Part shown: positions 52,506 through 62,706 of the stretch, in pieces
Layout of the letters: each line of letters starts with the position of its first letter
Position numbering within the stretch: position 1 is the first letter of the stretch
NCBI GenBank assembly: GCA_017936375.1
Contig: JAGBFR010000020.1
Coordinates: 1-64,000, forward strand
Reading direction: 5' to 3'
Length of the DNA stretch: 64,000 nt
DNA from: Clostridia bacterium
GTDB taxonomy: Bacteria > Bacillota > Clostridia > Christensenellales > Aristaeellaceae
Made by a program: the position numbers and the translations under genes
The notes under the pieces: model-generated
The model's database searches: none
What the model was told of the DNA's origin: nothing
What the model saw: the letters and a program-made list of their open reading frames with translations, nothing else

Positions 52506-53516
52506 ATGACGATCCGTGAAAGGCTGGAGGAACTGGAAAAGCAGACGCTCAGTCCGTATGCTTCCCTGTCTGCATGTTCAAGGGGACGCGAGAGAGCGAT
52601 TGCGCCGGATGATATGCGCACGCAGTACCAGCGCGACCGCGACAGGATTCTCCACTGCAAGTCCTTCCGCCGCCTCAAGGGAAAGACGCAGGTTTTCCTG
52701 TCTCCTCAGGGCGATCACTACAGAACGAGGCTGACGCACACGCTTGAGGTCACGCAGGTGGCCCGCACGCTGGCGCGCGCGCTGCGCCTCAATGAGGATC
52801 TGGCTGAGGCGATCGCCATGGGCCATGATCTGGGGCATACGCCGTTTGGCCATGCGGGCGAGGATGCGCTTGCCCAGCTGATGGAGGGCGGCTTTGAGCA
52901 CAGGGAGCAGTCCCGGCGTGTGGTCGAGGTGCTTGAGGACGGCGGCCGCGGGCTGAACCTCACCTGGGAGGTCCGCGACGGCATCGAGCATCACTCCGGC
53001 AGGGTGCGCCCGGCGACGCTTGAGGGATGCTGCGTGCATCTGGCGGACAGAATCGCCTATATCAACCATGACATCGACGATGCGCTGCGCGCGGGCGTGC
53101 TGCGCATGGAGGATCTGCCGAAGGCGCCCATTCGCGTCCTTGGGCAGACGCATGGCGCGCGCGTTGGCAGGATGATCTCCAGCGTGGTCGCGTTTTCCTC
53201 GGAAAAGAATGAGGTCGCGATGGAGCCCGAGGTCTGGGAGGCGCTCATTGAGCTGCGCAGCTTCATGTTCGAGCGCGTCTATTCGCGCGACTGGGCGGCC
53301 AACGAATGCCAGAAGACAAAGCATATCGTCACCGAACTGGTGAATTACTATATGGAGCATCCCAGCCAGATGCCCAATGAATATCTGGAAATCGCCTACC
53401 GCGAGGGAACGCAGCGCGGCGTGTGCGATTTCGTGGCATGCATGACGGATGCGTATGCCATCAAAACCTATCAGAAACTGTTTATCCCGCCGTTTTTTGA
53501 CGGAATTGGGGGATAA
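52506..53516 (+). CDS. dgt: dGTPase-like HD phosphohydrolase
   Basis: A 336-residue HD-domain dNTP triphosphohydrolase-like protein. The metal-binding HD pattern is visible in RLTHTLEV and AMGHDLGHTPFGHAGE, with later metal or base residues in DGIEHHSG and LADRIAYINHDID. It probably hydrolyses dNTPs to nucleosides. GAGAGGGGG precedes two ATGs; 52506 is better spaced. It stands just before dnaG and rpoD, a usual Clostridial order. Confidence 0.88.
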   Translation: MTIRERLEELEKQTLSPYASLSACSRGRERAIAPDDMRTQYQRDRDRILHCKSFRRLKGKTQVFLSPQGDHYRTRLTHTLEVTQVARTLARALRLNEDLAEAIAMGHDLGHTPFGHAGEDALAQLMEGGFEHREQSRRVVEVLEDGGRGLNLTWEVRDGIEHHSGRVRPATLEGCCVHLADRIAYINHDIDDALRAGVLRMEDLPKAPIRVLGQTHGARVGRMISSVVAFSSEKNEVAMEPEVWEALIELRSFMFERVYSRDWAANECQKTKHIVTELVNYYMEHPSQMPNEYLEIAYREGTQRGVCDFVACMTDAYAIKTYQKLFIPPFFDGIGG

Positions 53517-53600
53517 AACTCTGCGATATAAGAAAAAATTGCAGGAACTATGCAGGAATGCGGGAAATTGCGGCGAAAAAGAGTAGGGCGGTGAAGGACG

Positions 53601-55361
53601 TTGGCAGGCAGATTCCCACAGGCGTGGCTGGACGAGCTTCGCGAGCGCGCCGACATCGTATCCGTGGTCTCCCGGTATGTGCAGCTGAACATGAAAGGCG
53701 GGCGCTACTGGGGGCTTTGCCCTTTTCATGGGGAAAAAACGGCTTCGTTCTCCGTCAATCCGCAGCGGCAGATGTATTACTGCTTCGGCTGCCACGCGGG
53801 CGGAAGCGCGATCAACTTCGTCATGGAGATGGAGCGTGTCGAATTCCGCGACGCCGTGCGCATTCTGGCGGAGCAGGTTCACATGGATATCCCGGAAATG
53901 GTCGCCGGGCCGGACGACGCGGCGTCCAGAACGGATAAGGAGCGCCTCTATGAGGCGAACAAGCAATGCGCCCGCTTCTTCCATGCGCAGCTTTGGAAGA
54001 AGGAAAACGCGCTCGTGCTTTCCTATCTGTATAACCGCGGTCTGGACGACGGCGTGATCCGCACATTCGGTCTTGGATCCACGCCGCCAAGGAGCGACGG
54101 GGCGACCGCCGCGCTGCGGGAGATGGGCTTTACGGACGACGAGCTTGTTCGGGCGGGCATTTCGGTGCGGCGCGACGGCAGGGTCTACGATATGTTCCGT
54201 CAGCGGGCGATCTTCCCGATCATCGACGCGCAGGGGCGCGTGCTGGGCTTTGGCGGGCGCGCGCTGGGCGATGCAAAGCCGAAATACCTCAACACGGGCG
54301 ATACGCCGGTATTCAACAAGCGTCAGGGCGTGTTTGCGGCGAATCTGCTCAAGAAGCAGCGCAATCTCAAGCGTGTGATCCTTGTCGAAGGATATATGGA
54401 CGTCATCGCGCTGACGCAGGCGGGCGTGCCGGGCGTCTGCGCGACGCTGGGCACCGCGCTGACCATCGAACAGGCGAGGCTGCTCAAGCGCTACGCGCCG
54501 GAGATCTGGGTCTCCTACGACGGCGACGCAGCGGGGCAGAATGCGATTCTGCGCGCGCTGGATATCTTTGACGAAGAAGGAATCAGGGCGCGGGTGCTTG
54601 ACTTCCCGGGCGGCATGGATCCGGACGAATACATCCGGGCCTATGGGCCGGAGGCGATGGACACCCTTGAGCCGATGGACGCGACCACCTACCGCATGAA
54701 GCAGGAGATGGAGCGGCATGATCTGTCCTCTCAGGAGGGCAGGACGGCCTACGCGATCGCCTGCGCGAAGTATCTGGCAAAGGTGAAAGAGCCCGTCGAG
54801 CTTGAAAACTATATCCAGCGGCTGATGGTTTCCACAGGCTTTACGCGCGAAGTGCTCCTTGCGCAGATCGGCCGGACGGAGATGATCGCTGAAGCGAAGC
54901 GTCCCACCTACCGCCACGCGGCCAGGCCGCTGGAGGAACATAACGAGGGCGTGGACGTAGAGACCGCGGCGGCGGAAAAGAAGCTGCTGCAGCTGCTTGC
55001 CGAAGGGCATGTCGAGGCGGGCACGGTCACGCCGGAGGATTTTATCACGCCGGGGCGCAGGGCGCTCGCGGAAAAGCTGCTCGCCGGCATGACGCCGGGG
55101 GCGATCCTCGAGGAGATCGGGGATGAACAGGAGCGGGCCAGAGCCGCTGCCGTCCTGCAGAAGGACAGCGGCGCGCTGCATGACCAGCAGCTCCAGATGA
55201 CAGGCGACTGCCTGAGAGTATTGTATAAAAAGCGCATAGAAGAGAAGATTGCCGCGCTCACGCAGGAGGCGGCCGGCCTGAAAGGCGAAGAAAAACGCAG
55301 TGTGCTTTTGAAGATACAGGAACTGACCAGGGAAAAACAGACGGCCGGAAGAAAGGAATGA
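53601..55361 (+). CDS. dnaG: DNA primase
   Basis: Makes RNA primers for replication. The 586-residue protein has the N-terminal CHC2 zinc domain ([11 protein letters not shown] and [10 protein letters not shown]), the basic RNA polymerase domain, and the Toprim domain with the [13 protein letters not shown] Glu and a metal-binding [11 protein letters not shown]. The C-terminal helicase-binding part ends near [11 protein letters not shown]. It starts with TTG after AAGG and precedes rpoD by seven bases, the macromolecular synthesis operon without rpsU. Confidence 0.95.
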   Translation: MAGRFPQAWLDELRERADIVSVVSRYVQLNMKGGRYWGLCPFHGEKTASFSVNPQRQMYYCFGCHAGGSAINFVMEMERVEFRDAVRILAEQVHMDIPEMVAGPDDAASRTDKERLYEANKQCARFFHAQLWKKENALVLSYLYNRGLDDGVIRTFGLGSTPPRSDGATAALREMGFTDDELVRAGISVRRDGRVYDMFRQRAIFPIIDAQGRVLGFGGRALGDAKPKYLNTGDTPVFNKRQGVFAANLLKKQRNLKRVILVEGYMDVIALTQAGVPGVCATLGTALTIEQARLLKRYAPEIWVSYDGDAAGQNAILRALDIFDEEGIRARVLDFPGGMDPDEYIRAYGPEAMDTLEPMDATTYRMKQEMERHDLSSQEGRTAYAIACAKYLAKVKEPVELENYIQRLMVSTGFTREVLLAQIGRTEMIAEAKRPTYRHAARPLEEHNEGVDVETAAAEKKLLQLLAEGHVEAGTVTPEDFITPGRRALAEKLLAGMTPGAILEEIGDEQERARAAAVLQKDSGALHDQQLQMTGDCLRVLYKKRIEEKIAALTQEAAGLKGEEKRSVLLKIQELTREKQTAGRKE

Positions 55362-55368
55362 CTTCTTA

Positions 55369-56466
55369 ATGGCACTGACACGTGAACAGGCACAGCAGAA
55401 GGTGAAGGAGATCCTTGATCTCGCGCGCAATGAGAAAAAAGCGATCACCTATCAGGAAGTGATGAATAAGCTCAGCGAGCTGGATATCGATGCGGATGCG
55501 ATCGATGCAGTCTTTGAGACGCTTGAGGCCGAGGGCATCAGCGTCGTCAACTCTGCAGATGATGAGGCGGCCGCGATCGCGGCAGAGGTCGCCGAGCCCG
55601 ACATCGATCTGTCCGTGCCCGAGGGAATCAGCATCGACGATCCGGTCCGCATGTATCTCAAGGAGATCGGCAAGGTTCCGCTGCTGACCGCTGACGAGGA
55701 GATTGAGATCGCCAAGAAGATGCTCGAGGGCGGCGATGAGGCCGAGGCGGCGAAAAAGAAGCTCGCGGAGGCCAACCTCAGGCTGGTCGTCTCCATCGCC
55801 AAGCGCTATGTGGGCCGCGGCATGCTCTTCCTCGATCTGATTCAGGAAGGCAATCTGGGCCTGATCAAGGCTGTTGAAAAGTTTGACTACACCAAGGGCT
55901 TCAAGTTCTCGACCTACGCCACCTGGTGGATCCGTCAGGCAATCACCCGCGCGATTGCCGATCAGGCGCGCACCATCCGCATCCCGGTGCATATGGTGGA
56001 GACGATCAATAAGCTCATCCGCATCAGCCGCCAGCTCCTGCAGGAGAAGGGCCGCGAGCCGCAGCCGGAGGAGGTTGCCGAGGCGATGGGCGTGAGTGTG
56101 GAGAAGGTCCGCGAGATCATCAAGATCGCGCAGGAGCCGGTTTCCCTCGAGACGCCGATCGGCGAGGAAGAGGATTCCCATCTGGGCGACTTCATTCAGG
56201 ACGACGACGCGCCGCCGCCGGCGGAGGCCGCTTCCTTCACGCTGATGAAGGAGCAGCTCATGGGCGTGCTCGACACGCTGACCCCGCGCGAGAAGAAGGT
56301 GCTCTCCCTGCGCTTTGGCCTCGAAGACGGCCGCCAGCGCACGCTGGAGGAGGTCGGCACCGAATTCAACGTCACCCGCGAGCGTATCCGCCAGATTGAG
56401 GCGAAGGCGCTTCGCAAGCTCCGCCATCCCAGCCGCAGCAAGAAGCTCAAGGATTACCTCGAGTAA
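55369..56466 (+). CDS. rpoD: Primary sigma factor SigA
   Basis: The 365-residue housekeeping sigma factor. Region 1.2 has [17 protein letters not shown], region 2 has [34 protein letters not shown] and [13 protein letters not shown], and region 3 covers about 215-290. Region 4 has [17 protein letters not shown] then [20 protein letters not shown]. The non-conserved insert between regions 1.2 and 2 is short, as in most Firmicutes. Strong promoters in this window match its expected TTGACA/TATAAT preference. Confidence 0.97.
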   Translation: MALTREQAQQKVKEILDLARNEKKAITYQEVMNKLSELDIDADAIDAVFETLEAEGISVVNSADDEAAAIAAEVAEPDIDLSVPEGISIDDPVRMYLKEIGKVPLLTADEEIEIAKKMLEGGDEAEAAKKKLAEANLRLVVSIAKRYVGRGMLFLDLIQEGNLGLIKAVEKFDYTKGFKFSTYATWWIRQAITRAIADQARTIRIPVHMVETINKLIRISRQLLQEKGREPQPEEVAEAMGVSVEKVREIIKIAQEPVSLETPIGEEEDSHLGDFIQDDDAPPPAEAASFTLMKEQLMGVLDTLTPREKKVLSLRFGLEDGRQRTLEEVGTEFNVTRERIRQIEAKALRKLRHPSRSKKLKDYLE

Positions 56467-56494
56467 GCGGCAGCGCGGAAGAGTCCAAATACAG

Positions 56495-56521
56495 CGAGGG
56501 ACGGCAGTCCCTCGTTTTTTC
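56495..56521 (+). terminator. Terminator of dnaG-rpoD
   Basis: CGAGGGAC (56495-56502) pairs with GTCCCTCG (56507-56514), followed by T. Confidence 0.85.
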
Positions 56522-56582
56522 AGATCATCAGAAATGGGTATGCGCAGCCTCGCGCGCGCATACGGACAGGAGGGCGGCTGCG

Positions 56583-58046
56583 GTGATCAGACTGGATGAA
56601 CGATTGGGCGCGATTGCCGGGATGGTGATGGCCTGCACGGCGGGCTGCGATGCGCCGCGCGCGGCGGACATCGGCTGCGACCATGGGTATCTGACGGCGT
56701 ATCTGCTCGAGCGCTGTCCATCGCTCCGGATGCTGGCCAGCGACGTGAGCGCCCCATCGCTGGAAAAAGCGAGAAAGCTGCTGGCGTCCAAGCATCTGCT
56801 TGAGCGGGCGGAGCTCGCCGTGGCGGACGGGCTTGCGGCGATCGGCGAGCCGATGAATGCGGTGGTCATCGCGGGCATGGGCGCGCAGACGATTCTGAGC
56901 ATCGTGGAAAACGGACGGGAGAAACTGCGCGGGGCGAAGCTCATCGTGCAGGCAAACGTCGATACCGCTGTGCTGCGGGCAGGGCTTGCGCGGCTGGGCT
57001 TTGCGGTGGAATGCGAGGCATATACGCAGGCGGGCGGCCGGCTGTATGTGACCATGCAGGCCTGCGAGGCGCAGCCGAGGGCGCTCACGGAGCGCGAGGC
57101 GCTGCTGGGCACGGCGGCGCAGGGCGCTGCAGGAGAGGGGCAGAGGGACTATTTTGCATGGCAGCGGGATGTGCGCGTGCGCGAACTTGAGCGCATCGCG
57201 GGAAGAAGAACGGAAAAGGCGAAGGAGCGGCTGAAGGTCTGCCTTCAGGAGACGCTCTGGATCACGGAGGCGATGGGTATGAAGACATGCACGGTGCAGG
57301 ATATGGAGATGCTGGTCGGCGGGATTGCGCCGTTTGAACTGGCGGAGGAGTGGGACAACGTCGGTCTGCTGATGGGCTGGCGGGAAAGCCCCGTCGATCG
57401 CGTGCTGGTCGCGCTGGACGTTACCCCGGGCGTGATCGACGAGGCGAAGGCGCTGGGCGCGCAGCTGATTATCACGCATCATCCGATCATGTTCTCTGCC
57501 AGAAAGCGCGTGACGGATGGCGACCTCGAGGGCCGCATGATGCTGGAGATGGCGCGCGGCGGAATCTCGATGATCGCGGCGCATACCAATCTCGACGCGG
57601 CGCCGGGCGGCGTCAACGATACCTTGATGACCCTGATGGGGGCAAAGAATATTGAAGGCGAGGGCTGCGTGCGGGCAGGCGATCTGCCCGAGGGCACGAC
57701 CCTTGGCAGCCTGCGCGCGCGTGCGGAGCAGAAGCTTGGCGGCGCGGTGCGCATGTATGGCCGGCCGGATATGCCCGTGCGCCGCCTTGGATGCTGCTCC
57801 GGCGCGGGCAGCAGCGAGATGGACGAGGCGAAGGCGCTGGGCGCAGATTGCTTTATCACCGGTGAAATGAAGCATGACCGGGCGCTGCGCGCGATGGATC
57901 TCGGCATGGGGCTGCTTGAGGCAGGGCATTATGAAACGGAAAATCCCGTCTGCGAAGTGTTGGCTTCCGCTTTACAAAATGCGGCAGATGCGTTAGAATA
58001 CAAAGTGACGGTTTTTTGCTCGAAGGTAAATCCCTTCGGGTGTTGA
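56583..58046 (+). CDS. trmK: TrmK-Nif3 fusion: tRNA A22 methyltransferase plus Nif3/YqfO domain
   Basis: One 487-residue frame joins two proteins that are separate neighbours in most Firmicutes. Residues 1 to about 230 are TrmK (tRNA m1A22 methyltransferase): the SAM motif AADIGCDHGYLTAYL and VIAGMGAQTILSIV. Residues from 233 are Nif3/YqfO: FELAEEWDNVGLLMG, ITHHPIMFSARK, AHTNLDAAPGGVND and HYETENP with metal-binding residues. An internal ATG at 57279 has GGAGG eight bases upstream and gives the usual Nif3 N-terminus (MKTCTVQDMEML). Both the fusion and free Nif3 may be made. The GTG start is preceded by GGAGGG. Confidence 0.85.
   Translation: MIRLDERLGAIAGMVMACTAGCDAPRAADIGCDHGYLTAYLLERCPSLRMLASDVSAPSLEKARKLLASKHLLERAELAVADGLAAIGEPMNAVVIAGMGAQTILSIVENGREKLRGAKLIVQANVDTAVLRAGLARLGFAVECEAYTQAGGRLYVTMQACEAQPRALTEREALLGTAAQGAAGEGQRDYFAWQRDVRVRELERIAGRRTEKAKERLKVCLQETLWITEAMGMKTCTVQDMEMLVGGIAPFELAEEWDNVGLLMGWRESPVDRVLVALDVTPGVIDEAKALGAQLIITHHPIMFSARKRVTDGDLEGRMMLEMARGGISMIAAHTNLDAAPGGVNDTLMTLMGAKNIEGEGCVRAGDLPEGTTLGSLRARAEQKLGGAVRMYGRPDMPVRRLGCCSGAGSSEMDEAKALGADCFITGEMKHDRALRAMDLGMGLLEAGHYETENPVCEVLASALQNAADALEYKVTVFCSKVNPFGC
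57266..57281 (+). promoter_or_regulatory. Internal ribosome binding site and ATG for free Nif3
   Basis: GGAGG (57266-57270) and the in-frame ATG at 57279-57281 are separated by eight bases. This ATG is where the canonical Nif3 family begins. It would allow Nif3 to be made separately from the TrmK-Nif3 fusion. Confidence 0.6.
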
Positions 58047-58065
58047 TGAATAGGAGGGCCTAGTT

Positions 58066-58773
58066 TTGGAACAGTTTGAACTTTTGTGGCAGTATCAGCA
58101 GGTCGATATGGAGCTGGATCGCTATGAGAAGGAGATGCGCGGCAGCGCCAACCGCCGCGAGCTGCTCAAGCATCGCGATTTCCTGCTGGAGCAGCAGGGC
58201 GTGCTCAAGAAGATCGAGACTGATGTGGAGATCATGGGCGACCGCATGGAAGCGCTTGCCGATGAGATCAAGCGTCTGAACGGCTCCGTCGCGGAAGCGG
58301 CCGCCAACTTCGAGGCCAATCGTCCGCAGGATATCGAGGAGGCTAAGAAGCAGATCGCTGCCATCCAGAAGCTGATTGCCACCATCTCCCGCTATGAAGC
58401 GGAGCTGGCCAAGATGCGCAAGGATTCCGAGGCCCGTGACCGCCAGCAGCGTGAGGTGCGTGTGCGCGCGGCCAAGGCGAGGGCTGAATTCGACCGCATC
58501 AAGCTTCTCTATGATGAGGAGTATAAGGCGGCCTCCGTCAAGCTCGAGGAGCTCAAGGCAAAGGTGGCCAAGGCTTCTGACGGCATCAGCCAGGAGCTGC
58601 TTGAAAAATACAAGACCATCAAGCGCCATTCCGCGCCGCCTGTCACCAGGCTGCACGAGGATCGCTGCGGCGGCTGCAACATGCAGCTCTCCGCTGCGGA
58701 GAAGGATAAGGTCCGCTCCGGCGTGGCGTATGTCGAGTGTGAGAACTGCGGCAGACTGATCATGATCAAATAA
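58066..58773 (+). CDS. Coiled-coil C4 zinc-ribbon protein
   Basis: A 235-residue protein with a long coiled-coil (about 10-170; many EL, AK and EA heptads) and a C-terminal C4 zinc ribbon (CGGCNMQLS and VECENCGRLI). This matches the DUF164-type family (CdsZ-like) found beside nif3 and rnpB in Firmicutes. Its role is unclear; coiled-coil plus ribbon suggests nucleic acid or protein binding. The TTG start lies after AGGAGG. Confidence 0.8.
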   Translation: MEQFELLWQYQQVDMELDRYEKEMRGSANRRELLKHRDFLLEQQGVLKKIETDVEIMGDRMEALADEIKRLNGSVAEAAANFEANRPQDIEEAKKQIAAIQKLIATISRYEAELAKMRKDSEARDRQQREVRVRAAKARAEFDRIKLLYDEEYKAASVKLEELKAKVAKASDGISQELLEKYKTIKRHSAPPVTRLHEDRCGGCNMQLSAAEKDKVRSGVAYVECENCGRLIMIK

Positions 58774-58777
58774 GCAA

Positions 58778-58808
58778 AGGGCGCGCCGGGAAGGCGCGCT
58801 CTTCTTTT
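58778..58808 (+). terminator. Terminator before rnpB
   Basis: GGGCGCGCC pairs with GGCGCGCTC around a short loop, followed by a T-rich tract (TTCTTTT) immediately upstream of the rnpB promoter. Confidence 0.7.
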
Positions 58809-58813
58809 GTGCG

Positions 58814-58842
58814 TTGACAAGGGAAAGAAAACGTGCTATAAT
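58814..58842 (+). promoter_or_regulatory. SigA-type promoter of rnpB
   Basis: TTGACA (58814-58819), 17 bp, TATAAT (58837-58842): a full-consensus promoter directly before the RNase P RNA. Confidence 0.88.
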
Positions 58843-58847
58843 CCGCC

Positions 58848-59190
58848 TGTTTGTGAGGCTGCCGGGCGGCCGCGCGCCAAAAGGTGTGAGGAAAGTCCGA
58901 GCTCCATAGGGCAGAGTGCCGGGTAACACCCGGCGGGGGCGACCCCAGGGAAAGTGCAACAGAGAGATACCGCATACCTCGTGTATGTAAGGGTGGAAAG
59001 GTGAGGTAAGAGCTCACCCGCGGCCTGGCGACTTGCCCGCGATGTAAACCCCACTCGGAGCAAGAAACGAAAGAGCGTTTGAGACGGCCCGTCAAGCTCT
59101 CAGGATTTCGCTTGAACCCATCGGTAACGATGGGTCTAGATAGATGACCGCCAATTACAGAACTCGGCTTACAGGCATCGCTCACAGACA
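58848..59190 (+). ncRNA. rnpB: RNase P RNA, A-type
   Basis: The catalytic RNA that trims tRNA 5' leaders. Conserved blocks: GAGGAAAGTCCGAGCTCC near 58887, AGGGAAAGTGCAACAGAGA, GGTAAGAGCTCACCCGC, and near the end TAGATAGATGACCGCC with ACAGAACTCGGCTTACAGG. The 5' TGTTTGTGAG pairs with the 3' CTCACAGACA, which sets the ends. The architecture is the ancestral A-type; many Bacilli have B-type, so this fits a Clostridial lineage. Confidence 0.95.
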
Positions 59191-59202
59191 TTTTTGAAAA
59201 GC

Positions 59203-59238
59203 AAACCGGGTGACCCGACGGGTTATCCGGTTTTATTG
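59203..59238 (+). terminator. Terminator of rnpB
   Basis: AACCGG...ACCCG and CGGGT...CCGGTT form a two-part stem ending in TTTTA. The next 120 bases hold no gene that I can see. Confidence 0.75.
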
Positions 59239-59367
59239 CTATGAGGGATTATGCCATCCATCCCGGAACTTCCTGCTTAGACAGGATATTGAGGCGCGGC
59301 GGGGCGGGAGGGCGCGCAGCAGCCGCTGCGGCAGACTAAATGTGAAGAATATTTAAGAATTATCCCC

Positions 59368-59396
59368 TTGCAAATTTATCCCCGCTGTGGTATCAT
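59368..59396 (+). promoter_or_regulatory. Promoter of rpsB-tsf
   Basis: TTGCAA (59368-59373), 17 bp, TATCAT (59391-59396), with TGG forming an extended -10. The roughly 100-base leader that follows is GC-rich and could fold, perhaps for S2 feedback, but I see no known leader motif. Confidence 0.6.
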
Positions 59397-59499
59397 AATT
59401 CGGAAAACGCACCTGCGTCTTTTTCGTGCGCCTGCCGGTCTCCGGTCCGCATGAGAATTGAGATGCAGGGAGGGTTTAATTAAAAGGAGGAAACACACC

Positions 59500-60210
<711 letters not shown>

Positions 60211-60258
60211 TTTCCCTCAAGGACAAACCGTAATTGATCTGAACTGGAGGAACAAATT

Positions 60259-61158
60259 ATGGCTACTATCACTTCTGCTCTGGTTAAGGAGCTGCGCGAG
60301 CGCACCGGCGCCGGCATGATGGATTGCAAGAAGGCTCTCATGGCCAACGATGGCGACATGGAGAAGGCGATCGACTTCCTGCGTGAGAAGGGCCTCGCCG
60401 CCGCCGCCAAGAAGGCCGGCCGCATCGCCGCCGAGGGCATGGTCTACGCCGCTGTTGAGAATGGCGTGGGCGTTGTCGTCGAGGTCAACTGCGAGACCGA
60501 CTTCGTTGCCAACACCGACAACTTCAAGGCGCTCGTTCGCGACTATGCGAAGCACATCGCTGCGAAGAACCCGTCTTCCGTCGAGGAGATGCTCGCTCAG
60601 ACCTTCTATGCTGACGAGACCAAGACCGTTAACGACCTGATCGGCGAGGCCACCGCGGCCATCGGCGAGAAGATCTCCCTGCGCCGTTTCGCCCGCTTCG
60701 AGGGCGCGATGGTTGACTCCTACATCCACATGGGCGGCCGCATCGGCGTTATGGTCGAGCTCGCCTGTGAAGAGGTGACCGAGGAAGTCAAGACCATGAG
60801 CCATGACCTCGTTATGCACATCGCTGCGGCGAACCCGCAGTTCACCCGCCGCGAGGAAGTGCCGTCTGACAACCTGGAGAAGGAGCGCGAGGTTCTGACC
60901 CAGCAGGCTCTCAACGAGGGCAAGCCGGCGAAGATCGTCGAGCGCATGGTCGAGGGCCGCATCGAGAAGTACTACAAGGAAGTCTGCCTCCTCGAGCAGC
61001 CGTTCGTCAAGGATCCGGATATGAGCGTCAAGAAGATGCTGGGCGGCAAGTGCGACGTCGTCCGCTTCGTCCGCTTCGAGCGCGGCGAGGGCCTGGAGAA
61101 GCGTCAGGACAATCTGGCTGCCGACATCGCTGCCGAGCAGGCCAAGATGAAGAAGTAA
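60259..61158 (+). CDS. tsf: Elongation factor Ts
   Basis: Exchanges GDP for GTP on EF-Tu. The 299-residue protein starts with the UBA-like [20 protein letters not shown] and [16 protein letters not shown]. The core has the TDF motif in [13 protein letters not shown] that enters EF-Tu, and then the coiled-coil and C-terminal module. It follows rpsB with GGAGG, and a terminator stands right after it. Confidence 0.97.
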   Translation: MATITSALVKELRERTGAGMMDCKKALMANDGDMEKAIDFLREKGLAAAAKKAGRIAAEGMVYAAVENGVGVVVEVNCETDFVANTDNFKALVRDYAKHIAAKNPSSVEEMLAQTFYADETKTVNDLIGEATAAIGEKISLRRFARFEGAMVDSYIHMGGRIGVMVELACEEVTEEVKTMSHDLVMHIAAANPQFTRREEVPSDNLEKEREVLTQQALNEGKPAKIVERMVEGRIEKYYKEVCLLEQPFVKDPDMSVKKMLGGKCDVVRFVRFERGEGLEKRQDNLAADIAAEQAKMKK

Positions 61159-61171
61159 TTTGCTTCTATGA

Positions 61172-61201
61172 GGACATGCGTACCCCGCATGTCCTTTTTT
61201 T
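61172..61201 (+). terminator. Terminator between tsf and pyrH
   Basis: GGACATGCG (61172-61180) pairs with CGCATGTCC (61186-61194), followed by seven T. pyrH is therefore partly uncoupled from rpsB-tsf, although the usual operon continues through it. Confidence 0.8.
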
Positions 61202-61275
61202 GAAACGAAAAGCAGGGCTTCCGGTGGCAAAGGCCGGGGGAGGAGGCGGGCGCTGCCCGCGAAAGGAGCGATATC

Positions 61276-61986
61276 ATGGCACAGTATAAGCGCGTTCTGA
61301 TCAAGCTCAGCGGCGAGGCGCTGGGCGACAACGGCAGGCTGTTTGACTTTGAGCAGATTGACCGTGTGGCCAGCGTGATCGGCAAACTGCATGCGACCGG
61401 CACGGAGATTGCCATCGTCATCGGCGCGGGCAATATCTGGCGCGGCCGTCAGGGCCCGGCGGCGAAGATGGCCGCCATCAATGCCGACCATATGGGCATG
61501 CTCGGCACCACGATCAACTCGATCGCTATGCAGGACGCCATCGAGCGCCTCGATATCCCGACCCGCGTCATGTCCGCGGTGGAAATGACCCGCTTCTGCG
61601 AGCCGTATACCTACCGCCGCGCCGTTCGCCATCTGGAGAAGGGCCGTGTGGTGATCTTTGCCTGCGGCACGGGCAATCCGTTCTTCTCCACCGACACCGC
61701 CGCTGCGCTGCGCGCGGTTGAGATCGGCGCGGACGCCATCCTGCTGGCCAAGAATGTTGACGGCGTGTACGACAGCGACCCGCGCGTCAATCCGGAAGCC
61801 AAGCTGCTCAAGGACCTCACCTACGATGAGGTTCAGGCGCGCGATCTGAAGGTCATGGACGCTGCGGCGATCACCATCTGCCGCGAGAATAAGGTGCCGT
61901 CCATCCGCGTGTTCGGTCTGGACGACCCGGAGAACATCCTGCGCGTCATCGAGGGCGACCCGATGGGCACGGACGTCCATCCGTAA
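61276..61986 (+). CDS. pyrH: UMP kinase
   Basis: Phosphorylates UMP to UDP. The 236-residue enzyme has the amino-acid-kinase fold: RVLIKLSGEALGD at the start, IVIGAGNIWRG (phosphate loop), HMGMLGTTINSIA, FACGTGNPFFSTDTAA and AKNVDGVYDSDPR. GAAAGGAG precedes the ATG. It follows rpsB-tsf in a classical order; frr is not next to it here. Confidence 0.96.
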   Translation: MAQYKRVLIKLSGEALGDNGRLFDFEQIDRVASVIGKLHATGTEIAIVIGAGNIWRGRQGPAAKMAAINADHMGMLGTTINSIAMQDAIERLDIPTRVMSAVEMTRFCEPYTYRRAVRHLEKGRVVIFACGTGNPFFSTDTAAALRAVEIGADAILLAKNVDGVYDSDPRVNPEAKLLKDLTYDEVQARDLKVMDAAAITICRENKVPSIRVFGLDDPENILRVIEGDPMGTDVHP

Positions 61987-62068
61987 CAGGTCTATGACCG
62001 TCGGCGCTTTCGGCGTCGTTTGATGGGTTATGATCTGTGCGAACGAGGCTGAAACATGTTGATATTGA

Positions 62069-62097
62069 CCGGAGAGTGAATGCTCTCCGGTTTTTTT
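62069..62097 (+). terminator. Terminator of pyrH
   Basis: CCGGAGAG (62069-62076) pairs with CTCTCCGG (62083-62090), followed by seven T. Confidence 0.85.
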
Positions 62098-62175
62098 CTT
62101 TTGAAAAAAGATCCATTCATGGAAAAACAGAAGGCAATTCGTGCGTCTAATCATGCAGAAGGAGGTGTGAAGCGG

Positions 62176-62706
62176 ATGAAGCTTGTCTCGGGCCCGGACA
62201 ATCTTCGGGAAGAACGCATTGCTCGATTGATTGAGCAATACGGGAAGGTGCTGCTTCGCATATGCTGCGTGTATTTGAAGGATGCTGCGCTGGCAGAGGA
62301 CGCGCTGCAGGAGACCTTTTTGAAGGCATACAGGAATCTGGATGGCTACAAGGGGCTGAGCAGCGAGCGGACATGGCTGACGTCCATTGCGATCAATGTC
62401 TGCCGGGATATGCGCAGACGCGCATGGTTTCGCTATATGGACAGGACAGTGGATCTTGACCGCCTGACGCTGAATGCGCAGGACGGCGGTCAGGAGGCTG
62501 TGGAGCTGATGATGGACGTCATGAACCTGCCCAAGCGGTATATGGAGGTCATTCTGCTTCATTATTATGCGGATCTGACGCAGACGGAGATTGCCCGCAT
62601 GATCGGCGTCACGCCTGCGACCGTCAGCAAGCGGCTGAAAGCGGCGCAGAATATGCTCAGACATGTGCTTGAAGGAGGGAATGCTGATGACGATGCTGCA
62701 AGATGA
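62176..62706 (+). CDS. ECF-type RNA polymerase sigma factor
   Basis: A 176-residue sigma-70 family member with regions 2 and 4 only. Region 2 has EDALQETFLKAYRNLD and TWLTSIAINVCRDMRRRA; region 4 has LPKRYMEVILLHYYADLTQT followed by the helix-turn-helix IARMIGVTPATVSKRLK. I chose the ATG at 62176 because AGGAGG lies nine bases before it. The next gene overlaps its end by 20 bases and looks like the anti-sigma partner, so the pair likely responds to an envelope signal. Confidence 0.9.
   Translation: MKLVSGPDNLREERIARLIEQYGKVLLRICCVYLKDAALAEDALQETFLKAYRNLDGYKGLSSERTWLTSIAINVCRDMRRRAWFRYMDRTVDLDRLTLNAQDGGQEAVELMMDVMNLPKRYMEVILLHYYADLTQTEIARMIGVTPATVSKRLKAAQNMLRHVLEGGNADDDAAR

Noticed and set aside
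59397-59499. Known ribosomal-protein leader before rpsB
   Set aside because: The leader could fold, but I could not match it to a known S2 leader motif, so I did not call an RNA feature.
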